DNA of 64,000 nucleotides, taken from Lingula anatina (lineage: Eukaryota > Brachiopoda > Lingulata > Lingulida > Lingulidae). Both the position numbers and the translations under genes were made by a program. This document shows positions 25,701 through 35,949 of the stretch, piece after piece. The DNA lies in assembly GCF_001039355.2 (NCBI RefSeq), contig NW_019773625.1, forward strand, positions 534,180-598,179, written 5' to 3'. Every line of letters begins with the position of its first letter. Position 1 is the first letter of the stretch. Below the pieces are notes generated by a model. That model did not search any database. It had not been told where the DNA came from and saw only the letters and a list, made by a program, of their open reading frames with translations.

Positions 25701-27216
25701 TCATAAAAGTTATGGCCTCATATCTCCTAAACAAAAGGAATTAAAAACCAAACACTGGCACTAGATTGTGGTTCTCAGTCACGTTGTACACCATGCCAGT
25801 TTCCATGATGATAATATCTTGCTTATACCCCCTTTACACTGGACGGCGTCCTTTCTGCGTCCTCTCTGCGACCATGAAGTTTGGCATCGCTGTGGTCTTA
25901 ATAAGGAAGCACGAGCACTGATTTTGTATCAGAAGAACGCTCAATGATCGGCCAGTTGTCGGCAGGTAAAATATTATAATTTTTTAACTCTCAAATGGGG
26001 CCGTGCTGCTGGACGCAGAAAGGATGCCGTCCAGTGTAAAGGGGCCCTTAGTAACAGAGTTATGTCAAAAACCAATTACTGTATCTCACTTTTCAAAGCA
26101 TCGAAATGGACAAATTATGTCTGAACACCCCAGAAGTGAGTAGTATAATAAAACAAATAAAGAAATAAAAAGGACTTTGTGCTCTAAAGATGTTGATTAT
26201 TAATGCACTAATATAAAAAAAAAGTATTTCACATAAAAGAATTTACAGCATATCAAACCCAATTAACCATACAACTGAGCATGATTAAGGCAAGAAAGTA
26301 AGTCATTAAGTAAATGTGTATGTACTAGGCTTGCACGAAAATATGACGTCAATGGCAGGTTTGATGATTATGACAATTAACTTATCAATTTAATCAGGGA
26401 ATATCACCCATTTTTTTTTTTTTTTCATTTCTTTTTAAAACTAATCCTTCAGACTCTGGGACACTAAAGAATATTTATAAATTTTGGTGGTAGGGCTTGA
26501 GGCTGGATATCTGGACAAACATAATATATGTTTTTCAGTCATTTATGTGCATGATTGAAAAATATTAATAGCTACTTTCATAAAAATCCTGTTGAAAAAC
26601 CAAAATAATATCTGAGTACGAAGTTACTGGCAACAGTGCAAATTGTATGTTCACGTTTATATCTAAGCAAACTTTTTATTTCAAGTGTCAGGAAATATTT
26701 CAGTTATGTTTGAATTATTTGTTGATTTTCTAAAGTGTGATAATGACTCGTGCTTCCCTGCTGTAAATTTAAAACGAAACTTTAGAATTTAATGAGGGTC
26801 CCACCCATTCAATTTTACAAGTCATAATTCTAACTCCGAAGATAATGATATCATGCCGCGTATCTCCCATAACCATTCAAGTTCAATCATTTTACTATTA
26901 AGGCTAAAACATAAGATCATCATCATCATTTTAACGCTTTTCTGTAAGGACCGCGGATATTATATACGGCCTATTATATATAGTAAATTATCAGTAATAA
27001 CACTGACATATCGACGAGTTTACTGCGATCTCGATAGAGCATTTCTGATCTCCAAAAAAAATCTAAACCATAACCAAGATTTGAAATATGTGCGTTTCAA
27101 TAAACAAGTGCTAACTGCACAGTTACTGTACATAATCCTTAAAATAATGAATGACAAGCAGTAATTTTCATAAATTTTCTATACTCACTTTGATGGACTG
27201 CCTGCTTCAGCGCCAT
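7629..27216 (-). CDS. STXBP1: Syntaxin-binding protein 1 (Munc18-1 / UNC-18 / Rop), whole gene, 16 coding exons
   Basis: Sec1/Munc18-family protein. It binds syntaxin and the assembling SNARE complex at the plasma membrane and is needed for synaptic-vesicle docking and fusion. I joined 16 minus-strand exons, each with GT donor and AG acceptor and matching phase: 27216-27189, 23872-23741, 23336-23260, 22277-22199, 21701-21598, 21327-21179, 20840-20756, 20420-20290, 20061-19954, 18065-17846, 17438-17300, 16902-16793, 9959-9846, 9231-9146, 8807-8650 and 7720-7629. They sum to 1812 nt, or 603 residues plus stop. Mammalian Munc18-1 isoforms have 594 and 603 residues. Family hallmarks in order: [15 protein letters not shown] (domain 1), [46 protein letters not shown] (domain 3a hairpin), [46 protein letters not shown] and NWEVLIG. 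There is no signal peptide or membrane segment, as expected for a cytosolic protein. The orthologue call (STXBP1/Munc18-1 type rather than STXBP2/3) rests on an invertebrate usually having one such gene. Confidence 0.97.
8355..8606 (+). mobile_element. Hairpin MITE, family B, copy 1 (edges approximate)
   Basis: Ends resemble each other in inverted orientation (attcccagagcc at the left, complement of gttcccatgcc at the right) with GATCGATCTA-like inner repeats. The core (cttaaatgtc, gaagctgtaag, gggtaattaac) matches the complement of 49755-49975. Diverged; no coding capacity. Confidence 0.7.
8650..8807 (-). CDS. STXBP1: STXBP1 coding exon 15 (residues 521-574)
   Basis: 158 nt, acceptor tttgttttag, donor gtaagt, ending phase 1. 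It contains [40 protein letters not shown] and NWEVLIG, the conserved C-terminal core. The phase-1 donor can join either of two types of last exon. Confidence 0.97.
9146..9231 (-). CDS. STXBP1: STXBP1 coding exon 14 (residues 493-521)
   Basis: 86 nt, acceptor tgtttcag, donor gtacaa, ending phase 2. It reads [20 protein letters not shown] then RLGGVAPT, matching human [21 protein letters not shown]. The loop after it is shorter than in vertebrates. Confidence 0.96.
9846..9959 (-). CDS. STXBP1: STXBP1 coding exon 13 (residues 455-492)
   Basis: 114 nt, acceptor tttttaaag, donor gtgagt, phase 0 to phase 0. It reads [20 protein letters not shown] then [18 protein letters not shown]. The first bases are GTAAGT, themselves a perfect donor consensus. 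In-frame alternative acceptors exist a few codons in (after cgcaag or tcccag), so the exact 5' edge could differ by 5 to 7 residues. The basic stretch matches the variable linker before the conserved QTYQLSRWTP. Confidence 0.92.
12080..12230 (+). promoter_or_regulatory. Cluster of RFX X-box-like palindromes
   Basis: GTTGCTTGGCAAC (12125-12137), GTTGCTAGGTAACC (12167-12180), TTGCCAGGCAAC (12185-12196) and GGTAACCTAGTAAC (12202-12215), with weaker half sites around them. The sites resemble the RFX consensus GTTRCCATGGYAAC. It lies 30 bp from the candidate cassette exon. It could also be simple repeat expansion. Confidence 0.5.
12260..12322 (-). CDS. STXBP1: Candidate STXBP1 cassette exon related to the 3' half of exon 12
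   Basis: Between an acceptor (cccag before 12313, or actag before 12322) and a donor gtatgt at 12259, the minus strand reads [18 protein letters not shown]. This resembles exon 12's [17 protein letters not shown] stop just upstream limits it to 54 or 63 nt, both multiples of three. It begins and ends in phase 0, so it could be inserted between exons 12 and 13 (adding 18 or 21 residues) but could not simply replace exon 12. It could be a real microexon or a decaying duplicate. There is no RNA evidence here. Confidence 0.5.
15572..15622. repeat. (AAAT)n microsatellite
   Basis: About 12 units in the large STXBP1 intron; a similar tract lies at 19720-19764. Confidence 0.97.
16793..16902 (-). CDS. 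STXBP1: STXBP1 coding exon 12 (residues 418-454)
   Basis: 110 nt, acceptor ttactgtag, donor gtaagt, ending phase 0. It contains [20 protein letters not shown] and [17 protein letters not shown] second short sequence related to its 3' half lies about 4.5 kb downstream in the gene (12260-12322). Confidence 0.96.
17300..17438 (-). CDS. STXBP1: STXBP1 coding exon 11 (residues 372-418)
   Basis: 139 nt, acceptor tttaaccag, donor gtacaa, ending phase 1. It reads [20 protein letters not shown] then [20 protein letters not shown], conserved in domain 3b. Confidence 0.97.
17510..17845. repeat. ATTC/ATTT-rich degenerate tetranucleotide tract
   Basis: Interrupted TTCA, TTTA and TCAT tetramers over about 330 bp, ending at the exon 10 donor of STXBP1. 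Confidence 0.8.
17846..18065 (-). CDS. STXBP1: STXBP1 coding exon 10 (residues 298-371), domain 3a
   Basis: 220 nt, acceptor ttttcag, donor gtaagg, ending phase 0. It contains [20 protein letters not shown] and [20 protein letters not shown]. In Munc18-1 this helical hairpin of domain 3a extends on SNARE templating. The near-perfect match suggests the same role. Confidence 0.98.
19720..19764. repeat. (AAAT)n microsatellite
   Basis: About 11 units in the STXBP1 intron between exons 9 and 10, preceded by a poly-A tract. Confidence 0.97.
19869..19888. repeat. C20 homopolymer followed by A tract
   Basis: Twenty consecutive C followed by A9, 65 nt past the exon 9 donor of STXBP1. Such tracts are prone to length error in assembly. 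Confidence 0.95.
19954..20061 (-). CDS. STXBP1: STXBP1 coding exon 9 (residues 262-298)
   Basis: 108 nt, acceptor cttcctag, donor gtaagt, phase 2 to phase 2. It reads [20 protein letters not shown] then [16 protein letters not shown]. It lies next to a C20 homopolymer (19869-19888) in the downstream intron. Confidence 0.96.
20290..20420 (-). CDS. STXBP1: STXBP1 coding exon 8 (residues 219-262)
   Basis: 131 nt, acceptor gatctatag, donor gtaaga, ending phase 2. It contains [20 protein letters not shown] and [16 protein letters not shown], the most conserved Sec1/Munc18 signature. Confidence 0.98.
20539..20711 (+). mobile_element. 173-bp MITE, family C
   Basis: Inverted repeats of about 35 bp (core CATTCAGAATAGGGGAC and GTCCGAGG) at each end, flanked by TGA on both sides. 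It lies in an STXBP1 intron. No ORF of note. Confidence 0.82.
20756..20840 (-). CDS. STXBP1: STXBP1 coding exon 7 (residues 190-218)
   Basis: 85 nt, acceptor ttatttcag, donor gttagt, ending phase 0. It reads [20 protein letters not shown] then ADDHTMGE, matching the vertebrate [21 protein letters not shown]. Confidence 0.97.
21179..21327 (-). CDS. STXBP1: STXBP1 coding exon 6 (residues 141-190)
   Basis: 149 nt, acceptor ttctatag, donor gtaggg, ending phase 2. It contains [16 protein letters not shown] and [20 protein letters not shown], the first part of domain 2. Confidence 0.97.
21598..21701 (-). CDS. STXBP1: STXBP1 coding exon 5 (residues 106-140)
   Basis: 104 nt, acceptor atatttcag, donor gtgaga, ending phase 0. 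It reads [20 protein letters not shown] then [14 protein letters not shown]. The motif [10 protein letters not shown] is a strongly conserved Munc18 block at the end of domain 1. Confidence 0.97.
22199..22277 (-). CDS. STXBP1: STXBP1 coding exon 4 (residues 80-106)
   Basis: 79 nt, acceptor ttttacag, donor gtaatt, ending phase 1. It reads [20 protein letters not shown] then HVYFTE, matching the human SVHSLISDF...AAHVFFTD segment of domain 1. Confidence 0.95.
23147..23182. repeat. T22-G13 homopolymer junction
   Basis: Contiguous T then G runs in the STXBP1 intron between exons 3 and 4. Confidence 0.95.
23260..23336 (-). CDS. STXBP1: STXBP1 coding exon 3 (residues 54-79)
   Basis: 77 nt, acceptor gctcag, donor gttagt, ending phase 0. 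It reads [20 protein letters not shown] then TPVEK, nearly identical to the vertebrate segment. A long T22/G13 homopolymer junction lies in the intron just downstream (23147-23182). Confidence 0.97.
23741..23872 (-). CDS. STXBP1: STXBP1 coding exon 2 (residues 10-54)
   Basis: 132 nt, acceptor ttttttag, donor gtgagt, phase 1 to phase 1. It reads [20 protein letters not shown] followed by [20 protein letters not shown], the start of domain 1, which forms the main syntaxin-binding surface in Munc18-1. Confidence 0.96.
23873..27188 (-). other. STXBP1 first coding intron (3.3 kb)
   Basis: Contains MITE family D at 25826-26047 and a short repeated phrase caaggacttt near 25425-25485. No exon seen. 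Confidence 0.85.
25826..26047 (+). mobile_element. 222-bp MITE, family D
   Basis: Inverted repeats of about 37 bp (CCCCTTTACACTGGACGGC and further CCTTTCTGCGTCC) with TTA on both flanks, again a PIF/Harbinger-type target. It lies in the first coding intron of STXBP1. Confidence 0.88.
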
Positions 27217-27248
27217 CTTGATTATTGACGTTAGAGGCTCATGGGATA
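27189..27248 (-). CDS. STXBP1: STXBP1 exon with start codon (5'UTR plus residues 1-9)
   Basis: The start ATG is at 27216-27214 and reads MALKQAVHQ, ending in phase 1 before the donor gtgagt. A strong acceptor (ttttatttcag) lies just upstream at 27250-27249. The exon therefore begins at 27248 with 32 nt of 5'UTR, and at least one further non-coding exon must lie upstream. Human starts MAPIGLKAVVGEKI; the local alignment LKQAVHQKI supports this start. Confidence 0.88.
27231..27242 (-). promoter_or_regulatory. Three-codon upstream ORF in STXBP1 5'UTR
   Basis: In the start-codon exon, an upstream ATG opens a reading frame of Met-Ser-Leu-stop. It closes 14 nt before the main ATG. Such minimal uORFs can lower or regulate translation. 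That effect is inferred; only the frame is seen. Confidence 0.5.
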
Positions 27249-27971
27249 CTGAAATAAAATAGGAAAGATTGCTTTCAATTATTACGAATTCGACTGATAT
27301 ATTTTGCCCAACACTATTGGTGTATAATAATTTATATTATGATTTCATATAACGAAAGTTATTTATAGTATTGACGTTATCTCGTCGATTCTCGCTGATT
27401 TTAATTAGGTCACGACATCTAAAGAGGGCTGGGATCATCGTATTTCATTGATTGATATGGACTATCAGCTTGTTGCGGCAAAATGCAACTAGGAAGCCGG
27501 GTCTTTCCCTCGCAGGTGTAAAATATTGCAAACGCAGAATGCACAAGCGCTAAATATCGACAGATAAGGAGTATTCGATCACTCCAATAAGCTACAGCAG
27601 CCAAGCACAGGTGGGTATACTCATTCAGTTGTTGTTGTTGTTGTGACTACCCATGATGTCAATATTGTAAACTGCTATGACATGTGCGATGCGATGTGGT
27701 GAAATTGACAGCATGTAGATTACAATTCAACTGGGTCATTGTCAGGTCAGGCCTTAATAAATATTGTAATCGGGCATTGAATCATAGGTCACTTCCGATT
27801 TGAATCCAAATACACGTAGCTCCCACTTCAGAATCAGAAAATGTAGAAGGTTGATGGGATTGAAGTAAACTGTAGAACTGAACATTGAGAATGTTTTAGT
27901 TTAAAACATCGTGGGTGGTTCAGCTGAGCAGAGGCAGATATTGTACATGTGGAATTGCAAGTGGTATCGCT
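27249..27971. promoter_or_regulatory. Intergenic interval between divergent STXBP1 and RAPGEF1 first exons (candidate bidirectional promoter)
   Basis: The STXBP1 start-codon exon points left and the candidate RAPGEF1 alternative first exon points right, with about 720 bp between. The interval is richer in CpG than the flanking introns (27360-27600 especially). It must also contain the non-coding STXBP1 leader exon implied by the acceptor at 27250. I see no convincing TATA box for either gene, and I could not place the leader exon or start sites. Confidence 0.55.
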
Positions 27972-28029
27972 ATGGCTGAAGTCGGAGTCAATGCTACAAA
28001 CACCACACATAGCGAAGATGTAGAGCATG
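27972..28029 (+). CDS. RAPGEF1: Candidate alternative first coding exon of RAPGEF1
   Basis: The ATG at 27972 opens MAEVGVNATNTTHSEDVEH and reaches a donor (gtaaat) in phase 1. That is the same phase as the MGQ first exon at 39359, so it joins exon 2 (42655) in frame. Human RAPGEF1 also has alternative N-termini. The call depends on position, phase and a balanced, protein-like composition; transcript support is needed. The same exon could also join the short exon at 41183. Confidence 0.55.
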
Positions 28030-29095
28030 GTAAATGAGTATGATCTATTTTATATTTGTTTATACTGTGTATTTCATCCTCCAAGATCAACTTATATTTG
28101 GAAACTTTACATGGCACTTGAGTCTGTTCTCTTTACTTGCATATATGTAGACATTGAACTGTGAACTTTTAACATTATCAACCAGAGAAGACTGGTATAG
28201 TGTAAAGTTAAGTTAAAGGGGACAGTACCCGACAAGTTGGCCTGGTATTTGTCTGCAATTCATAATCTGTTCTGTGCTAGTATTTTGATGGTATGCTTCC
28301 TTTTTAGCTGCCTGCCTATCAGTGTCTTTTTAAAAATTTGTTTTATAATTTTATTTTTCTTTTTGGATCAGTGTCATCATTTACAGTTCAAGTTACTTTC
28401 TCCTTCAGTTTTAACATGTTTTTCAAACATTTTCCCCATTAATCTTGGTATATGATATTTTAAGTAATTTACAGTATGGACTTAAAGATAAAAAAGCACT
28501 TTTTATTTATTCTAATGTAGATGTGGTGGACTGATGCCATTAGGAGGAAATAGGTTAGTAGTAAGTTGTTATCTTTAAACACATTAGGAAGTGGTCAGAT
28601 ACGGCGGTCAAGTTTAAATAGACTTTCTAGTAAACCAGGACTTAAATCATTTGAGTCACTATGGGGTTTTATAATCATAAGCATGTACGTGCTTCTGCAT
28701 CAGTCACCTTTCAATTATTTTTTTGCAAAATTATGAAAAAAGAATGAATCATAGATTGACAGATTGGCTTTTGGTGCATTGCATAGGTTTTCTTCAAGAG
28801 ACATGTCACTATGCCCAGCTGGGTTACCTTAAAGGTATACTAGTAAGTGCTTTGCATATTTCCTTAAAGATGTACATATGAAAAATTAAATGCCCCGGAG
28901 TTATATTTTTTGTATCTATATATCCTGTAAAGCTTATCAGCTTTTCTAATTTGGCCCTAAAATTTCTGTCAAATAAAAGTACTTGGTGTTGATATGTTTC
29001 CTTTTGCAATGTATAGGAAGACTTGGCAGATATTTAAACAATATCATTTGATTAAAAGTGATATAAAACATGAAACCACTCAACCAATGATACAT

Positions 29096-29096
<1 letters not shown>

Positions 29097-29132
<36 letters not shown>
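29097..29132. repeat. T36 homopolymer
   Basis: Thirty-six consecutive T on the plus strand in RAPGEF1 intron 1. Confidence 0.97.
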
Positions 29133-29134
<2 letters not shown>

Positions 29135-29818
29135 CAAGGAAAGATAAATTTGGACCTTTAAATAGAGCATATTCCAAATTTTGCTAATACTAATAATAAA
29201 TATAGTAGATGTCTGTCACCCAGCTGATGAATTCATAAATCTCTTTATTACCTCTGAAAAGGAAGGAGTTTACATTGCCATTATTTCCTACTGTTTGTAC
29301 TGTATGTGACAAACGGGGTAAGATATCTCAAATTCTTTTTGTAGATAAAGTTTTCAGGATAAACAGTTTTCAGGACAGATAAAAGTTATTACGATATTTC
29401 AGCTGAATCCGGGTTTTCCAATATCTGTTATTCCTTTCAGTAGTTATTTCTTTCCTTGACAGAGGTGTTTGCTGTTGGACTTCTCTCTACTTTGTTTTAT
29501 GAAGAAGCATTCCAGGGCCTGTTTTTATTTTATCAAATTTTTTTTATTATTTATTTTATTTATTTATATTTACAAATCAGTAATCCAGATATCGTTTAAA
29601 AAAACCCCATTTACTTCCTTTTAGAGACAAGTCAATTGCAGTCCTCAACAAGATCATTAAGTTATCACACAATAAGATAAGATTAGCACTTTGATACCAT
29701 ACCGACAATATAAAGTACTGCAGCACTGGGTGATGGTGTTTATAAATCACCATTTTAGCAATATGTGTGCATGGCAACATTGGTACACAAAGATGTTCAC
29801 AAATTAGATAAAAACAAA

Positions 29819-29819
<1 letters not shown>

Positions 29820-29892
<73 letters not shown>
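29820..29892. repeat. (AT)n microsatellite
   Basis: About 36 uninterrupted AT units in RAPGEF1 intron 1. Confidence 0.98.
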
Positions 29893-29894
<2 letters not shown>

Positions 29895-32800
29895 CTCCCC
29901 AACATTAATTTGTTACATATTTTGTTTTTGTGTGAAGATAAATGTAAAAAATTATCAAATTATGACTTCTCAGTTATAATCCCTGGTGGATATAAGAAAT
30001 TGTCTAAGTTTATAAATTGAAAAAGGTATGAGATAAATGAGTCTCTAAGTCTAACCAATTTAAGATTATCTTTTCAAGAATATTAACACACCGAACATTG
30101 GGTATTGGCTACGCTGAGTCTTGTGTCTAGACTGATAATTCAGTTTCCAGTTCACTTAGTACAAAAGCCCCTGGTTAGTTTCAGTGTATATGATATCAGT
30201 TTTGCCATCTTGGCTATGAGTGGCAATTGCAATATGTATTTCTTCAGTTTGTTGTCAATGGGGAAGGTGGGGAGAGAGCCCTAGACAGAAAAAAATAAGA
30301 TCAGTGCTGTCATTTTTGTTCCATTTCCTTCTTTTTTTTTTTTTTTTTTTTTTCAAGTTTTATGCTTGATATGACTTTATTGATCCATATTATATTCCAT
30401 TTAGGTATTTAATATACATCACCATTTAGTGTAACCCATTACACAACAAACAATGAAAAACCTATTTCATCAAATTAACTGTAGCTTTTTTTCTTCATTC
30501 ACCAGACAAACACAAACTGATTAACAGGTCTGGTGAGATTTTATAGGATTTCTTCATTAGGCCAACATGAGTGTGATTCAGTCCACTTCATACAGACCAA
30601 TGGCCTGGTCAAATCAATACATAATTGTTAAATGTATTGATGACCAATAGTTTGGATGACAGGATGATAGAGTACTATGGTTTATGGTCCCATCTCTTAG
30701 TAGATTGATTGGAGTTTAGTCATGCAACTTTCAATGATGGTTTAATTATTTATTTTAGATAATTATATCATAATTATGATTTTATTCTTTTTTCTAGTCG
30801 CTTTAGGCTATAATTACAAGTATATTTTTAAATATAAAAGTTGTATTTGAGCCAATCTGTGCTTTCACCAGATAGGGAAATATGACCATTTGATGCAAGA
30901 ATAACTAAAAACTTTGTCATTTTTAGCATGCATATATATAAATAGCTTGTATCATAAGTGCTTTATGTTTTAACAAAAAGCATTTATAACTTTATGATTG
31001 ATACAATTAAATGATTAATAGTCATGTACAGTAAGAGTAAAATTAAAGCTTTTAAGCTGATTTACAAGTATTTGTATATGTATGTATGTATGTATGTATG
31101 TATGCATGTAGACTATAAGCCCTCATGTTTACGTCACGCATAGGAGCTAAATGATACTAGTAAGTGCAAGATTGAGATTCACTATATGAAATGTAAGTGC
31201 TGCTGTGAAAACTTTTCACCAAGTTAATTTGCCCTGAGGAAAGTGACAAATGATTAAAGGCGAAAAACGATGAGCAAGACAAGGATATAATGGAGTCATT
31301 CATCTTCCTCAATGGGACAATCTGGTTGTCACAAGACTGGTAGTCACAGTAATGGATACTGTTCTTCCTCAACACAGAGCTGCATTCTTCTGGAGACAGA
31401 TCGGAATTCCTTCTTGACACCTATACCCACTTGAAATATTTTAAATAAATAAAAGTTTTTATCTTCAACTATTACATTGCACTTGGCACAAGCTGGCTTT
31501 TTTTTGGATTTTCATTAAATAGTAAATATATACTAAATTCTTTACTTTGGAAAAATGATACTGATTTTTTTAATTTAGGGAATGTTATTTGATCACATTG
31601 AGAAGAAATGTGACTTGAAAGGTTTGTATTTGACATTTGTTGCTATTAAGACAAGGAGGAAAAAAGATATTTATAGGGTCATAGTTTTTTGATTAATCAA
31701 AATGAAACTGATTTGAATATTACTTAGTCATGGATGCACTTCTCAAATGACTTAAAATTACTTCAGATTATTTTTTTTTTCTGAAAAAAAGTCTAAGGCC
31801 CCCCCCCATTTACTGCATTGCTACTAGACAGGTAATTCCATGATTCAACTTACTTACAGACCTTACAATATTGCGTATCTGTAACCAATAGACTAGGCCA
31901 TTGCTGTACTTGTAAGTGACCACCAAATTGGAGGCAGACCAAAGAATTTGAGTTGTGTCAGAAATAGGAACAGAAAAGCAATTTTATTATTGCACCAAGT
32001 GCAACCTTGGCAAAATAGGATATTATAAAAGAAAATGGGCCAGTGTATGCCCCCCTCCCCCCCCCACACACACACACACACATGCACACACATTCATGTA
32101 CATGTATGCATGCGGGTGTGGGCACACACTGACACAAGACAAAAGGTTTACACTTCAGCTGTAGATTGTGAAGAAACGCATCCTATCATTGCCACTGCTG
32201 TTTTTTCTCCTCAATAAACAAATGCTATAAATTTACAAGGTTTTAAGTTTTGTACACAGCATTACAACTTCCAGTTAAAGGTAAAACTTATTGAGAACCA
32301 CAGAATATCTGTATTCAAGGTAAGATATATTCCAGGAATGGAATACAATTCATCAGTATGTGGAATTTTGCCAATATCTCTGGGGATAATTGAGTTAGTT
32401 CATTAGACCTACGTATTGGCTGATAGCCAAGACCAATATAAAGAGTATTTGCCTATTAAAATTAACTACAATAATTTCTTAGGATTAATTTCTATTTTGG
32501 TGTTAAAGGTCCTGATGTGAAGAAAAATTCATTAAATATGGCACTTTGCAATGTAATGTTACCTTATTTAATGGATGCCAATTACAGCTTTACTGCATTT
32601 CATAGATGTTTCATTATCTCATTTCAATCACCTACTAGTAATGGCATTTGGCTGGTGGCTATGAGAAAAATGTAAAGGCTGGTTGATATAAAAAAAACTT
32701 AAGTTATCTCTGAAATCTTTCCAAATAATTTGAATTTATTTCCTCTTTAGATATTGAAAGTCATGATGGAAATGCATTGTTTGCCTTTATGTCTTTCATA

Positions 32801-33855
32801 ATTCACAGTGACACTATTTGATTTATGGTAGATCATGTGTTTTTGCCCTCACACAATACTCCATATAATTCATTGATCAGCCAGTTCAAATACCATAGAA
32901 GATTATGGAATAAAGAAGCAGCAATTATCAAATTTGATCACAGAGTGTAGTCAGTCTGCAAGCATGTATTGATCATCGAAGATGAGTCACTGCCCGACAT
33001 TCTGCAAAAGAGATAGTTATTGAAGGGGTACATAGATCGTATTACGGATAAATACATTTTTTCTTTAAGGTAAAGACTACAATTGATTGGCAAAAATACC
33101 CCTTTAAGCAGATACATTTCTCCCATTACCAAATGTAATTTATTGTGGCAGATCTTTTTATGGGGGGGGGGGTCTGGATCAAACCTGTGCAAGCTGGCTT
33201 CTTAGCCTCTGTTCTGTAAATATTTTAAAGTTCGATATATTTCACATCAGATGCAATTTAAACAATTCGCATGTTTTGGTATATAGTAATATTCAACTGT
33301 AAAACTCCAGGTATTGTGATACATACTAAAAAGATGGTCTCTTTTGCAGATAATGTCACTATAAACCTAGGTTTTGATGGATAGAGGCTGTTACCCAGTG
33401 TTTTGTTATGTCACTGAATCCTCCTAGTACACCCACAGTTGAGAGACTAATTTACAAGTTTTGCTAGACTTGATTGATTTTTGTTCTCATTTGGCACATT
33501 CTACATAGTTCAAAACTAATTAGACTGCTTCAAAATCCATAGCCTAATGGACTTTGTTCACCACTCTGTTCTCAGAAATATTCACTGAACATGTAGTGTG
33601 TAATGTATAATTTAAGTGAAACTTTCATTTGCCATCTGCCTCTTTGTACTAATCAGTTATTTGAATGTCAAATTAAAAAAAAGATTGAACCATATATGTA
33701 TGTGAAAATGTGTTATGTGTAACTTATGTTACAAATGGCACTAATAATGAAAAGAAACAGATGTGTATGGGTGAAAGTTCAAATATTGTGATAAAATCTG
33801 TTCATAAATAAGTTTTGACAAATAAAGTGACTGGCAATTTGAACTATTAGATTGA

Positions 33856-33858
<3 letters not shown>

Positions 33859-33907
<49 letters not shown>
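33859..33907. repeat. (TC)n microsatellite
   Basis: About 24 TC units in RAPGEF1 intron 1. Confidence 0.98.
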
Positions 33908-33911
<4 letters not shown>

Positions 33912-35133
33912 AGAACATTACAAAATATTTTAGAATAAATTACTTTTCTAGAGCTCATTTATGTACAGTAGGCAAATTGAATATTTTGATGAATAACCAA
34001 CATATCCTTCCCAAACCTGTACTAAAAAAATATCCATTGCCTTGCAAATGAGCAACAAAATTATATTTTCCATGGACATAAATTAATTCATGTATCTGTC
34101 TATCTGAGTATTCCTCTTTTGTACCCAATAATTGAAATTTTTGTTGTTTTATTTGGAAGTACATCACATTAATAATTTTTTTTCTATCGATCTTTAGTGC
34201 GATATTCATAATAAAGTCAGTACGGCATGGTAGGGACATAAAGAGCCGACAGCAGTGGTATCTATTTCAGGAAGATGGCATTTCTATGAATATCCTGAGC
34301 TATGTCTGTGCAAGACAGGTGGGCTGTAGCCTGACACCCACACTAGGAAACTGGGAGGCTCACTTGGGAGAGCAGTCTGTCTTGGGTAGCCATTCCCCTC
34401 TCTGAGCCTCTATGATCATGAGTGGGTGGATGTTGCTGGAGAATGTGAATTTAAGGAGAGCCAGTTAACTTATTTTAGGAAAAAGAAGCCAGCTTGTGAA
34501 AAATTACATATTTATAGTTGTATTTTTGAAAAGTTTTGTCTTAGAACATGAAAGAAATAAAGAGCAAAATGAGAAACAGTAATAGAAACAGAATCAGGTT
34601 ATGATGAAGAAACTATATCTCTCACACAGACCATTGTGATTTTTGTTATCAAATCAGAATAATAATTTCATTAAATTACAATAAATAACTATAGAAACAG
34701 AGATTGCATTTCAAAATATTGATAGATTTTTGAGAAATTCTATTCCTGTCCTGAATACACCTACCGACCTACCACAGTGTGTAGTGCTGGCTTTAAATGA
34801 GAGAGGTAGAGATAATTAAGGGTTAGATCACACCCCTACAGGGAGCCAACTATACAGGTGTCTTGGTGCAGTGTACCCAAATACACCTGTAATGGCAGGC
34901 AGCATGCTAGCTTACAGTGCATACTATACAGCAGGTGGGACAGGTTAACATTGGATTTAATATGATATACACCAAAAGGATTTAATATTCTTCACTAGTT
35001 ACATTATACATGGCATGTTTAATAGGGATTTTAGTATTCCTGAGCAGCAACTCGGACTGAAAATGATTTTTGGAGAACAGGTTAAGAATGTTTAATATTC
35101 GTCAACTGTTTCAGTGGATATATATATGTATGT

Positions 35134-35409
35134 AAATACAAATAATATAATATGCTCCTATTGTTTGATGATAGACCATCCCTGGCAGGGACAGGCAAGC
35201 ACCAGCTAGACTGCCTGGCTAAATATCCCTACCTTAATATGTTGTGGAGAATGTAAAGTATGGAGGAGTGGGGAGAGAGATCTAGTGCTGGACAGTGTCT
35301 GTGTATGCATATGCAAGTGGCTGTATGTGTGTGTGTGTTTGTGTATGTATGTGCGTGTACACGCATACTCACAGTATAGTAAGTACATGGTTAAAAAAGT
35401 ATGTGCATA
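35134..35409 (+). repeat. 276-bp direct repeat, copy 1
   Basis: Identical by eye to 36544-36819, 1410 bp away, including its imperfect TG/GT microsatellite. It contains no coding. Confidence 0.95.
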
Positions 35410-35949
35410 TGAGAGATTGATGAAAGATTTTAATATTCTCAACTGGTTTCACTGGAATTTGGTTTATGGAATATGATATAGACTGTTGTTACAGTTTATA
35501 TGCCATACCTTGAAAGCCACCCATATTTCAAACACATATAAGAGCAAGTAAGAAAAGAAGCAGAGGATTGCACATGGTAAGACTGTGTTTTATTCATATT
35601 GACCAGTATTAAGTAGTTCTATTAAAACTCTTTGATATTTTCATATCAGGCCAGGAACAAGGATGACAGAAATATTTTCTCCAGAAGGTTATGAATTATG
35701 GTCCTTTTAATGTGATTCATTATAGGTTTTGTGCATTCAAAGAAATATTGAATCTTAGTTTTAACTAAAAAGATAAAAGATACAGACATATTTTATCTTG
35801 CTTTGATCCATTGCCCTTATGTCAAAGAGATGAGGTTGTCTGATGACAGCCAGTCTGGTTATGTCACCAATCAATACTCCGAAACACAGGGTGATATGTC
35901 ATGTGCATTATGCAGAAATACCTCAGGCATAGCTAGGGTTTTATACCAA

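Noticed and set aside
27419-27604. 61-codon minus-strand ORF in the intergenic interval
   Set aside because: No protein likeness; region is better explained as promoter or leader of STXBP1. It may overlap an untranslated exon.
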